Shown: positions 27,508 through 36,184 of the stretch, in pieces
How the letters are laid out: each line of letters opens with the position of its first letter
How positions within the stretch are numbered: position 1 is the first letter of the stretch
Assembly: GCF_008693185.1 (NCBI RefSeq)
Contig: NZ_VXKN01000011.1
Location: 62,001-126,000 of the forward strand
Reading direction: 5' to 3'
Length of the DNA: 64,000 nt
Source: Acinetobacter qingfengensis
GTDB taxonomy: Bacteria > Pseudomonadota > Gammaproteobacteria > Pseudomonadales > Moraxellaceae
Made by a program: the position numbers and the translations under genes
The notes under the pieces: model-generated
The model's database searches: none
What the model saw: the letters and a program-made list of their open reading frames with translations, nothing else
Told to the model about the DNA's origin: nothing

Positions 27508-28920
27508 TTAATCACTAATATTCGCAATTAATTGCTTTACAGCCATTTCAATTTCTATTGTCCATGAAAATGAGCAATTAATTCGTAAATGATTTTTTTG
27601 AGCCTGTTGAACATTAAATAATTGGCTTGGAGCAACACCAATATTCTGTTGAATTAAATGTTCATATAGGGTCATGCTACTTATATGAGAAGGTAAAGTT
27701 AACCATAAAAAATAACCGCCTGCATAATTATGAATTTCACAGCCCGTAGGAAGGTTTTTCTTAAAATATTCAAAGAAAATTCTTTTATTTTTTTCAAGAT
27801 TACGTCTAAGTACGCGTAAATGTTTTTCATAATGATGATTTGAAATAAATTCAACTAAGGCATTTTGCATCAATGTATTGGCGGAAATGGTACTCATCAG
27901 TTGCAGGTGTTGTATATGTTCAGAAAATTTACCAGCATAAACCCAACCAATTCTAAAAGTTGATCCAAGTGTTTTGGAGAAGGAGGAGCAATGTAGTACC
28001 AGATTTTGTTGGTCAAAATATTTCATTGAAAGTGGTTTTGTACCACGGTAAAAAAGTTCTTCATAAACATCATCTTCAATTAAATAGATTTGGTGTTCAT
28101 GTAGAAGTTTTGCAATCTGGAATTTAATTTTTTCACTGACGGTAAAACCAATTGGATTATGACAATTAAGCATGAACCAACAAACTTTAATCGGGTAGGT
28201 TTGAATTGCCTGTTCAAAGGCTTCTATGTCAAAACCTTCCTGTGGATGTTCGGGAATGGTAACGACTTTCAGTCCCAAACGTTCAGCAATTTGCCATGCA
28301 CCATAAAAAATAGTTTCCTGTAAAAGGATGTAATCCCCAGCTTTGGTGAGCGCTTGTAATGAAAGATTAAGCGCATCCAGACAACCGGAAGTAATCACAA
28401 TATCATCAGGCTGAGTCGGGATACCTTGCATACCATAACGTTGTGCAATTAATTTACGTAATTCAAAATTTCCGGGTGGAAGATTAATATTTTGCTCAAA
28501 GTTTTTTTTATTACGCGTCAATTGTCCCATGATTTGAATTAATTTAGGCGGATTAAGTAGCTCATGATTTGGAAAAGCTGAGCCTAATGGTACGATTTCA
28601 CTGGGTTGGATGGATTTTAGATAATTAAAGACCAAGGAGTTGATTTCAATTTTTGCATTTAGCGATACTGTCGGATTATGTGTGCTAGAAAGGCTTAATG
28701 GAGAAAATAGTTCTGCAACAAAATAACCGGACTTCTCAACAGAATAAATAAGCCCCTGAGATTCTAATTCCTGATAAGCATTGAGAACCGTCATTAAGCT
28801 TAATCCCGAGCGATTTACCTGATCACGTAATGACGGCAGTTTTTCGTTTGCTTTTAAACTGCCATTTTCAATGAGCTGTTTGATGCTATTTGCAAGCTGT
28901 TCAGATTTATACATACTCAC
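27508..28920 (-). CDS. MocR-type regulator/PLP-dependent aminotransferase-like protein
   Basis: 470 residues. The GntR-type helix-turn-helix is at the N-terminus (LKANEKLPSLRDQVNRSGLSLMTVLNAYQELESQGLI). An aminotransferase class I-like domain follows, with NCHNPIGFTVS, LIEDDVYEELFY and the PLP lysine in CSSFSKTLGSTFRIGWV. It stands alone, with adeS upstream on the other strand and the bd oxidase genes downstream on the same strand. It is of the PtsJ/YdcR-like kind by general arrangement. The target and ligand are unknown. Confidence 0.85.
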   Translation of the reverse strand: MSMYKSEQLANSIKQLIENGSLKANEKLPSLRDQVNRSGLSLMTVLNAYQELESQGLIYSVEKSGYFVAELFSPLSLSSTHNPTVSLNAKIEINSLVFNYLKSIQPSEIVPLGSAFPNHELLNPPKLIQIMGQLTRNKKNFEQNINLPPGNFELRKLIAQRYGMQGIPTQPDDIVITSGCLDALNLSLQALTKAGDYILLQETIFYGAWQIAERLGLKVVTIPEHPQEGFDIEAFEQAIQTYPIKVCWFMLNCHNPIGFTVSEKIKFQIAKLLHEHQIYLIEDDVYEELFYRGTKPLSMKYFDQQNLVLHCSSFSKTLGSTFRIGWVYAGKFSEHIQHLQLMSTISANTLMQNALVEFISNHHYEKHLRVLRRNLEKNKRIFFEYFKKNLPTGCEIHNYAGGYFLWLTLPSHISSMTLYEHLIQQNIGVAPSQLFNVQQAQKNHLRINCSFSWTIEIEMAVKQLIANISD

Positions 28921-29033
28921 CTATAAAACAATAAAATAATTAGCATTCAGAAGAAAAGATAGGCATTTTAGTGCTAACTTTTCTTTTGAATAAAGTCCAA
29001 AAAAGCGATACCAATCATTTAACAAGATAATGC

Positions 29034-29162
29034 TCATGATGAATAAGCAAACAAGAGTAATAATCTAAACAGACCAGCAATGATTGCCAATCCTAAAAAT
29101 CCTACCAACCATAACACAATAAACCATTGTGTTGATGTTAGTTCAAGCTTGAATTTTTGCAT
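29034..29162 (-). CDS. Small membrane subunit of bd oxidase, DUF2474-like
   Basis: 42 residues starting MQKFKLELTSTQWF, with one membrane helix (FIVLWLVGFLGLAIIAGLFRLLLLF). The pattern W-x-LW-x-x-G-x-x-GL ... LLRLLL is like the DUF2474 proteins encoded after CioAB oxidases, and unlike CydX. The ATG at 29162 has AAAGG about 11 bases upstream and lies 13 bp after the cioB stop. Longer upstream starts would overlap cioB. It probably stabilises the oxidase, as CydX does in E. coli; that is inference. Confidence 0.7.
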   Translation of the reverse strand: MQKFKLELTSTQWFIVLWLVGFLGLAIIAGLFRLLLLFAYSS

Positions 29163-29175
29163 CGTTATTATACCT

Positions 29176-30180
29176 TTAATGATAACCCTCATCACCAAGA
29201 CGTACTTTGTCCCTAAACACCCAATACGACAAAATAGTATAAGCAATGATGATCGGGATTAAAATGACTGCACCAATCAGGGCAAACATTTGACTAGAGC
29301 GAGGTGCGGCAGCTTCCCAAATGGTGACAGAGGGAGGAATAATATAAGGGTATAAACTAATCACAAAGCCCGTAAATGCAAGAAACACCAAAGCCAATGT
29401 ATAAATAAAAGGTTTGACGTCATTTTGTTTTTTACATGCCATTAAAATCAATATAACAAAGGCAATCACCAAGATTGGTACTGGACTGAAATACAGTAAA
29501 TTTGGCATTGAAAACCAGCGCATCGCGATTTCTGGATGAGTCACTGGTGTATATAAGCTGACTCCACCAAATACAATCAATAGCACCCAAATGAGTTTTG
29601 GCATTAACTGAAACATACGCTGTTGTAAATTTTTTTCAGTCTTTAAGATTAACCAACCACAACCTAAAGCTGCATACATCACCAGTACACCAAATCCTGT
29701 AAAGATAGAAAATGGGGTGAGCCAATCCATTGCATGTCCAGAGAATATACCATGTGTGGTTTCGATCCCTTGAATAAAAGCACCAAGCAAAATACCCTGA
29801 AGGAAGCTGGATAAAATAGAACCCCAGATAAAGGCTTGATCCCACAAATATTTCGTACGGTGTGCTTTAAATCTGAATTCAAATGCAACACCTCTAAAAA
29901 TAAGGGCAATGACCATGAGCATAATCGGCAGATAAAGTGCCGAAAGTACTGTTGAATAAACCAGAGGAAATGCTGCAAATAAACCAGCACCACCAAGCAC
30001 CATCCATGTCTCATTACCATCCCAGACAGGAGCAACAGTATTCATCATCACATCTCGTTCATCGCTGTTTTTGATAAACGGGAACAGAATACCTATGCCA
30101 AGATCAAAACCATCAAGAATAATATAAATTAATACGCCAAGCCCAATAATTGCAACCCAAACTAAAGAAAGATCAATCAT
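29176..30180 (-). CDS. cioB: Cytochrome bd-type (cyanide-insensitive, CioB) oxidase subunit II
   Basis: 334 residues from the ATG at 30180 (MIDLSLVWVAII), overlapping the end of cioA. There are about 8-9 membrane helices, with the subunit II signature YIILDGFDLGIGILFPF and PVWDGNETWMVLGGAGLFAAFPLVY. Together with CioA it forms a quinol oxidase in the inner membrane that reduces O2 to water without pumping protons. CIO-type enzymes keep working in the presence of cyanide. It lies between cioA and the DUF2474-like gene in one operon. Confidence 0.88.
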   Translation of the reverse strand: MIDLSLVWVAIIGLGVLIYIILDGFDLGIGILFPFIKNSDERDVMMNTVAPVWDGNETWMVLGGAGLFAAFPLVYSTVLSALYLPIMLMVIALIFRGVAFEFRFKAHRTKYLWDQAFIWGSILSSFLQGILLGAFIQGIETTHGIFSGHAMDWLTPFSIFTGFGVLVMYAALGCGWLILKTEKNLQQRMFQLMPKLIWVLLIVFGGVSLYTPVTHPEIAMRWFSMPNLLYFSPVPILVIAFVILILMACKKQNDVKPFIYTLALVFLAFTGFVISLYPYIIPPSVTIWEAAAPRSSQMFALIGAVILIPIIIAYTILSYWVFRDKVRLGDEGYH

Positions 30181-31618
30181 GATTTTTCTCCTGTCTAACA
30201 TCTGTATCATCTATGCTTTCATCAACAGCACTTAATGGACGCATAGGGGTTTTAAAATGACCAAGACCAGCAATTTCAGGTTTCTGTGAATAAATAAATT
30301 CAGGACCTTTAAACAGTAACTTTGCAATATAATAAATACCGCTACCAAAGACAATGGTATATACCGCCACAAAAATAATCAGGGTTAAGCCGACTTGATC
30401 CGCAGAAACAGTGTGTGATAGTCCTTCCTTAGTTCGCATCACACCATAAATGACCCAAGGTTGTCTTCCGACTTCAGTTGTGACCCAACCAGCCAATAAG
30501 GCGATATATCCACTTGGCCCCATGATGAAGGCAAATTTATGAAACCAAGATGTCTCATACAGTCTGTTACGTTTTCTTAACCATAAGGCAATGAGGGAAA
30601 GTGTGACCATCAACATTCCTAAACCAACCATGACCCGAAAACTCCAGAAAACAATAGTGACATTTGGACGATCTTCTGCTGCAAAGTCTTTTAATCCAGT
30701 TACTGTCCCGTTCAGACTATGCTTGAGAATGATACTGCCGAGATTAGGAATACCAATTTCATATTTATTCTGTTCATTCTCCATGTCTGGAATCGCAAAC
30801 AACAATAAAGGCATACCATGATCATGATTGGTTTCCCAATGACCTTCGATTGCTGCCAGTTTGGTAGGCTGATGTTCTAGCGTATTCAAACCATGATTAT
30901 CTCCAATAAAAACTTGTGCAAGAGAAGTGACTAAAACCATCCATAATCCCATAGAGAAAGACTTTTTAATCAGCTCATCTCTACGACCTTTAATCAAATG
31001 CCATGCTGCTGTACCAACCACCAATAGAGCTGAAACTAGAAATGCAGCCGTTGCCATGTGAGCAAAACGATAAGGAAATGATGGATTAAATACGATTGCC
31101 CACCAGTCTTGTGGCACAATAATTCCATTTTCGATAGCAAAACCTTGTGGTGTTTGCATCCAGCTATTAGAAGACAAAATCCAGAACATAGAAATACATG
31201 TTCCTATGGCCACCATAAGTGTTGCAAAAAAGTGTGCCTTGCGGCTAACACGTCCCCAACCAAAAAGCATAATGCCAAGAAATCCAGCTTCAAGGAAAAA
31301 TGCACTCAATACTTCATAGGTGAGCAGTGGGCCTGTGACACTACCAGCGATACGAGAGAATTCACTCCAGTTTGTGCCAAATTGGTAGCTCATGACGACT
31401 CCGGACACAACCCCCATACCAAATGCAACAGCAAAGATTTTGATCCAGAATTTGAATAAATCCTGATAAATTGGGTTATTCGTCCTCAACCACCGCCACT
31501 CAAGCATTGCTAAAAAACAGGCTAAGCCAATTGAAGTAGCAGGAAAAATAATATGAAAGGATACTGTAAAAGCAAACTGAATCCTCGCAAGTTCTAATGC
31601 TGTTAGACCGAGATCCAT
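30173..31618 (-). CDS. cioA: Cytochrome bd-type (cyanide-insensitive, CioA) oxidase subunit I
   Basis: 481 residues, shorter than E. coli CydA (about 520), because the periplasmic Q-loop is short, as in CIO-type oxidases. The N-terminal haem-ligand region is FTVSFHIIFPATSIGLACFLAMLEWRWL. Other markers are GVVSGVVMSYQFGTNW, a quinol-site region FIGDNHGLNTLEHQPTKLAAIEGHWET, and GRQPWVIYGVMRT. It is the catalytic haem-bearing subunit and the first gene of the cioAB operon. A 290-bp region separates it from a divergent unit with a CysI-type reductase. The cyanide-insensitive class is inferred from length and the DUF2474 neighbour. Confidence 0.88.
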   Translation of the reverse strand: MDLGLTALELARIQFAFTVSFHIIFPATSIGLACFLAMLEWRWLRTNNPIYQDLFKFWIKIFAVAFGMGVVSGVVMSYQFGTNWSEFSRIAGSVTGPLLTYEVLSAFFLEAGFLGIMLFGWGRVSRKAHFFATLMVAIGTCISMFWILSSNSWMQTPQGFAIENGIIVPQDWWAIVFNPSFPYRFAHMATAAFLVSALLVVGTAAWHLIKGRRDELIKKSFSMGLWMVLVTSLAQVFIGDNHGLNTLEHQPTKLAAIEGHWETNHDHGMPLLLFAIPDMENEQNKYEIGIPNLGSIILKHSLNGTVTGLKDFAAEDRPNVTIVFWSFRVMVGLGMLMVTLSLIALWLRKRNRLYETSWFHKFAFIMGPSGYIALLAGWVTTEVGRQPWVIYGVMRTKEGLSHTVSADQVGLTLIIFVAVYTIVFGSGIYYIAKLLFKGPEFIYSQKPEIAGLGHFKTPMRPLSAVDESIDDTDVRQEKNHD

Positions 31619-31911
31619 CAGTTGTCTCCTGTAAGATTGTTTATTTAATAAACAGAATTAAACTCACAAGAATCTTCTTATATCTGGAATATAATTTGAA
31701 TATATAGCTTTAAGATTAAAAACTATAACAGATAGAATATATATCTATTATTTTAAAACCAAATCCATGAAATTATTAAAATAATAAAATAAATTACAAG
31801 CACTTATGTCTTATATTGATTAAATTTTCTGTTATGGTTTTTAATTCTATTTCTGTAACTTGCAACACCATCTGTTTTAAGTAGAGAATATCTACTAATT
31901 ATCTATGATTA

Positions 31912-32739
31912 ATGGTGCATATTAAAATGTTTTATACGCAGCAATTGGATGTTATACCGTATTTATTAATAGGACAAGAATGGTCTGATAAGGTACAAAA
32001 AAAATTACATCATGAATATTTAAACCTTGAAGCCACCTTGCTAAGAGCAAAAGTTCTTAGAAGCCTTGCTGAACCAAAATTAACTTATGTCGTACAATCA
32101 CATATTCATTCACAAAGTAGTGACTTGGCATATATGTTTATTCCCTTTGTATTTGCAAATATTAATAAAAAAACAATATATAGCACACCTGCAACACAGA
32201 CAGTATTGAACATTCTTAATAAGTATTATCAAGTTGATATTAATCGTAAACTTAATATTGATACTGCTTTAAATGCTCTAAATATGTATATAGATTTATC
32301 TGATCCACAAGTAGAAAGTGATGAATTTTTTTATATAAATCTAATAAAAGCACTATGTCGCAATGATATTTATACAATATTTTTAATTACTAGTAATCAA
32401 ATTGATCAAGAAAAAATAAAGTCTTTATCTGAATTTTTAAAGGTTGATATTTTTGTCATTTCAACTCAGGACCAGCAAAAAATTATAGATAGCCAACTCG
32501 TTAATATGCGAAAATTATTATTTAAAAATAAGGATGAAGAATATATTAAGTTATGTGCTCTATTTTCAAAGAAAAATGCTGAACTATTGACACAGATAGA
32601 AATTTTAAACAGTCTTCAAGCCAAGAATTTTATTGAAGATATGTTTTATGCCGAGCATATTTATGAAAAACTTTCTGTATATGCTGAATATGTACAAACT
32701 CAAATTCAATACATAAATACCAGTCAAAAAATCAGCTAA
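31912..32739 (+). CDS. Protein of unknown function, first gene of the CysI-type unit
   Basis: 275 residues with no signal peptide or membrane helix and no recognised family. A segment at about 150-190 (IYTIFLITSNQIDQEKIKSLSEFLKVDIFVIST) looks like a beta-alpha-beta unit. Much of the rest is helical and rich in Lys, Ile, Asn and Tyr, with AT-rich codons. A start at 31927 (MFYTQQL) is as plausible as 31912; neither has a clear ribosome site. It lies 41 bp before the sirohaem reductase gene on the same strand and is probably co-transcribed with it. A regulatory or accessory role for that enzyme is only a guess. Confidence 0.65.
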   Translation: MVHIKMFYTQQLDVIPYLLIGQEWSDKVQKKLHHEYLNLEATLLRAKVLRSLAEPKLTYVVQSHIHSQSSDLAYMFIPFVFANINKKTIYSTPATQTVLNILNKYYQVDINRKLNIDTALNALNMYIDLSDPQVESDEFFYINLIKALCRNDIYTIFLITSNQIDQEKIKSLSEFLKVDIFVISTQDQQKIIDSQLVNMRKLLFKNKDEEYIKLCALFSKKNAELLTQIEILNSLQAKNFIEDMFYAEHIYEKLSVYAEYVQTQIQYINTSQKIS

Positions 32740-32780
32740 TCAGCTATTGAAATATAAAGTAATTAACAAAGGTAATCCCC

Positions 32781-34424
32781 ATGTTTTTATATTCTGATTT
32801 TGATCAAAATTTGTTAAATGAACGTGTTGCCCAATTTAGAGATCAAACTAATCGTTATTTGGCCGGCAAATTGACAGAAGATGAGTATCGTCCATTACGG
32901 TTACAAAATGGATTGTATATTCAACGCTATGCGCCAATGTTGCGTATAGCTGTACCTTATGGACTCATGAATTCTAAACAATTAAGGAAACTGGCTGAAA
33001 TATCTAGAGTCTATGATCGGGGCTATGCACATATTTCAACCCGCCAAAATATTCAATTGAACTGGCCTAATCTTGAAGATGTACCAGACATTATTGAGCA
33101 GCTTGCAAATGTACAAATGCACTCCATTCAAACCAGTGGAAATTGTATCCGCAACACAACCACAGACCAATATGCAGGCGTTGTTGCTGATGAAGTTGCA
33201 GACCCCCGACCCACATGTGAATTGATTCGGCAATGGAGTACATTCCATCCCGAATTTTCATTTTTACCTAGGAAATTCAAAATTGCTGTGTGTGCACATC
33301 AGCAGGAAGATCGGGCTGCAACCAGCTTTCATGATATAGGTGTATATTTAGTTAGAAATGAAAAAGGGCAATTGGGATATAAAATTAAAGTAGGTGGGGG
33401 CCTTGGAAGGACACCGATAATTGGTGTAGTAATTCGTGAATTCTTGGCTCAGGAAGATCTTATTGCCTATCTGGATGCGATTTTACGTATTTATAACCTA
33501 CACGGGCGGCGTGATAATAAGTACAAGGCACGTATTAAAATTTTAGTAAAATCCCTGACACCTGAAGTATTTGCACAAAAAGTTGAAAAGGAATTTTTGA
33601 TTACCCAAAGTAATCTCAGAATAGAAAAATCGGCATTAGAAAAAATGAATAATGCTTTTAAACCCTTTAACTATCAGAATCTCGAAGATGAAAATTTGGA
33701 TAACTTATTTGAACAATATCCAAAATTTAAGCACTGGTTTAATGTAAATACTTACCCACATAAGGTTAAAGGTTATCGGATTGTGACTATCTCTTTAAAG
33801 CGGGCAGGTGTTGCCTCTGGAGATATAACCGCAGAAGAAATGGAACTCATTGCAGATTTAGCAGATAAATTTACCTATGGTGAATTAAGAACGACACATG
33901 AACAAAATATTGCTCTCACAGATGTTGCTCAAAAGAATCTCTTTCATCTTTGGAAAGCCTTAGATCAGGTCAATTTGGCAAGAGCTCATATTGGTTTTTT
34001 GACAGATATTATTTGCTGTCCCGGTGGTGATTTCTGCTCATTGGCAAATGCCAAATCCATCCCTGTATATGAAGCAATTATGCGAAAATTTGATGATCTG
34101 GACACAATTTATAATTTAGGCAAAATTGATTTAAATATTTCAGGTTGTATGAATGCCTGCGGGCATCACCATGTAGGTCATATTGGTATTCTGGGGGTAG
34201 ATAAAAAAGGTGCTGAATTTTATCAAATTACTTTGGGTGGTAATTCAGGACATAGTGCCGCAATTGGTAATATTCTAGGACCATCATTTCCAGCAGAAGA
34301 TATTCCAGAGGTTATTGAAGAAATTTTAAATACTTATCTAGATTTAAGAGAAAAAGGTGAATCATTTTTAGAAACCTATTACCGAGTATCCATTCAGCCA
34401 TTTAAACAACGTGCTTATGCATAG
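32781..34424 (+). CDS. cysI: Sirohaem [4Fe-4S] sulfite/nitrite reductase, CysI-type
   Basis: 547 residues. Two ferredoxin-like half-domains precede the cluster: YAHISTRQNIQLNWP and IQTSGNCIRNTTTDQYAG in the first half. The cluster/sirohaem cysteines lie in ICCPGGDFCSLANAKS and SGCMNACGHHHVGH. It is of the pseudomonad CysI type, with the RYLAGKLTEDEYRPLRLQNGLYIQRYAPMLR start region. It reduces sulfite to sulfide with electrons from ferredoxin or a flavoprotein. The usual small DUF934 partner gene does not follow; instead a CidA/LrgB pair does. Its location beside cioAB suggests a specialised isoform. Confidence 0.85.
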   Translation: MFLYSDFDQNLLNERVAQFRDQTNRYLAGKLTEDEYRPLRLQNGLYIQRYAPMLRIAVPYGLMNSKQLRKLAEISRVYDRGYAHISTRQNIQLNWPNLEDVPDIIEQLANVQMHSIQTSGNCIRNTTTDQYAGVVADEVADPRPTCELIRQWSTFHPEFSFLPRKFKIAVCAHQQEDRAATSFHDIGVYLVRNEKGQLGYKIKVGGGLGRTPIIGVVIREFLAQEDLIAYLDAILRIYNLHGRRDNKYKARIKILVKSLTPEVFAQKVEKEFLITQSNLRIEKSALEKMNNAFKPFNYQNLEDENLDNLFEQYPKFKHWFNVNTYPHKVKGYRIVTISLKRAGVASGDITAEEMELIADLADKFTYGELRTTHEQNIALTDVAQKNLFHLWKALDQVNLARAHIGFLTDIICCPGGDFCSLANAKSIPVYEAIMRKFDDLDTIYNLGKIDLNISGCMNACGHHHVGHIGILGVDKKGAEFYQITLGGNSGHSAAIGNILGPSFPAEDIPEVIEEILNTYLDLREKGESFLETYYRVSIQPFKQRAYA

Positions 34425-34443
34425 TTAAATATGGCTTAATTAG

Positions 34444-34791
34444 ATGTTTAGTTTAAAAGTTAGTATCCAAATCATTCTTCTTATGATGATTTGGTATCTG
34501 CTTGATCAATTACTGCAAAGTTTACAACTTACAATGTCTGCAAGTGTTTTAGGATTGTTTTTGCTGTTATTAAGTCTAAAAAACAACTTGTTACCAGTAA
34601 GTTATGTGCAGGATGGTGGACATTTTTTATTAAAAAATATGCTGTTATTTTTTATTCCACCTGTAGTTGGACTCGTGCAATACACGGATATTTTGCTTGA
34701 AAATGGAATCAAGATATTTACCGCAATATTTCTTGGAACATTAATCGTTATGTACAGTTCAAAAATCACTGTACATTTTCTAATGAAATAA
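34444..34791 (+). CDS. CidA/LrgA-family membrane protein
   Basis: 115 residues with four membrane helices. The family pattern is QLTMSASVLGLFLLLLSLKNNLLP in helix 2 and DGGHFLLKNMLLFFIPPVVGLVQY. CidA/LrgA proteins are small holin-like membrane proteins, and recent work links them with LrgB partners to pyruvate or other metabolite movement. It starts 20 bp after the CysI-type gene and 28 bp before the LrgB-type gene, so all belong to one unit. Confidence 0.82.
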   Translation: MFSLKVSIQIILLMMIWYLLDQLLQSLQLTMSASVLGLFLLLLSLKNNLLPVSYVQDGGHFLLKNMLLFFIPPVVGLVQYTDILLENGIKIFTAIFLGTLIVMYSSKITVHFLMK

Positions 34792-34818
34792 AATTTTAAA
34801 TAATATATTGGTCAGGCA

Positions 34819-35505
34819 ATGAACTGGATAAGTCTATTTTTCTTTATTTTAACCGTAATATTATATTTTTTGGCTAAAAAAATCTATGAAAGAAAGCCGT
34901 TCTTCCTATTTTCACCGATTATTTTTGTGCCATGTATAATAATAAGTGTATTGCTAATCTCAGGGATGTCTTTTGATGAATATTATTATTATACCAAGTA
35001 TTTGGTCTGGATGCTTGGTCCAATTACGATTACATTTGCAATTCCATTGTATCAATATGGGCATTTAATTAAGCATTATTTTAAGGTGCTATGTATTACC
35101 TCTTTGGTAGCAATAATCACTGGATTACTAAGTAGTTATCTTTTTGCATATTTATTTAGTTTTAATGATGTGATTAGTAAAAGCCTATATGTAAGATCTG
35201 TTTCTATTCCATTTGCTTTAACCATCACTGAGCAAATTCAGGGGTCATTGAGTTTAGTTCCTTTATTTACTGTTATTACAGGATTGGTAGGCATGATTTG
35301 TGGTGATATTATCCTTGGAAAAAGCTCTAAGCGTTATATTTTAGCCAATGGTAGTGCGTTGGGAAATGCTGCTCATGCGATGGGTGTAGCAAAAGCACAA
35401 CAACGAGATATACAAGAGGCAGTAATTGCAAGTTTATCTTTAATTATTTCTGGTGTGTTGCTAGTGGTTTTAAGCTGCTTATTTTTACTGTTTAGCCAAA
35501 CTTAA
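34819..35505 (+). CDS. LrgB/CidB-family membrane protein
   Basis: 228 residues with about 7 membrane helices. The family signature is present: LGPITITFAIPLYQYG, SVSIPFALTITEQIQGSLSLVPLFTVITGLVG and GSALGNAAHAMGVAKAQQRD. It is the partner of the CidA/LrgA-type protein just upstream. The two together have been linked to murein hydrolase activity and to pyruvate transport in other bacteria. Its presence at the end of a reductase unit is unusual. Confidence 0.85.
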   Translation: MNWISLFFFILTVILYFLAKKIYERKPFFLFSPIIFVPCIIISVLLISGMSFDEYYYYTKYLVWMLGPITITFAIPLYQYGHLIKHYFKVLCITSLVAIITGLLSSYLFAYLFSFNDVISKSLYVRSVSIPFALTITEQIQGSLSLVPLFTVITGLVGMICGDIILGKSSKRYILANGSALGNAAHAMGVAKAQQRDIQEAVIASLSLIISGVLLVVLSCLFLLFSQT

Positions 35506-35911
35506 AAATATTTTTTGATGTAATAACATATTTTTTAATCAGTCATGATGATATTTCAATATATTGATATTTATCAAGTTGATCTGATTGTATTTATGCT
35601 CAAAAAATAGCTATTCTGTTATAGTGTATTAGTTAAAATCTGTATATTTTAAAAATTACATAGAGCAATCATAATTCTATCATGAATTAACTTTTAACAG
35701 ATACGTTATTCAGATTCAAAAAGATGATTCTATCTTTTATTGTGTTACGATCTTTATTTGATTGCTTTAATCAAACTTGATAGAGGCAAAATTGACACAG
35801 TAAAAGTATCATTTTTCAAACAATTAAATATACTATCAATAGATATTATTCTTTTTTAAAGAAAACATCGTACATTTGTAAGTATATTTTTCTATAAAGG
35901 TTAAGTTGATT
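35506..35911. other. AT-rich intergenic region
   Basis: About 400 bp after the LrgB-type gene. No frame, hairpin or repeat of note is seen before the small frame at 35912. Confidence 0.5.
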
Positions 35912-36016
35912 ATGAAAGAATTTTTAAAGCGCAAGAACAAAACTTGGTTTGTATTTTTTATCATGATTGTATATTCTATTATAGGTTTTGGTCTTGGATT
36001 TTTTATTTATAAATAA
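35912..36016 (+). CDS. Possible 34-residue single-helix membrane protein
   Basis: An ATG is preceded by TAAAGG (35895-35900, 11 bases upstream). It encodes a basic start (MKEFLKRKNKTW) and one hydrophobic helix (FVFFIMIVYSIIGFGLGFFIY), ending in K. This is the make-up of many small bacterial membrane proteins. AT-rich DNA can give such frames by chance and no homologue is recognised, so it is a candidate only. It stands alone between the LrgB-type gene and the end of the sigma-54 activator gene. Confidence 0.4.
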   Translation: MKEFLKRKNKTWFVFFIMIVYSIIGFGLGFFIYK

Positions 36017-36184
36017 AATTTCAATGATAAAATAAAATTAGTTACCGATTTATAATATAGTTATTAATTTTATTAAAAATCAAATTATCATTTATTAATA
36101 TTACAAAATAACTTTAAATATTAATGTATCTTAATAAGATATCGCTTTTTAATTAAAATATTATTATAAAAAACCAAAACTAAA

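Noticed and set aside
29163-29246. 70-codon version of the bd-oxidase small protein
   Set aside because: The upstream part lies inside cioB; the 42-codon form from ATG 29162 has a ribosome site and the expected length.
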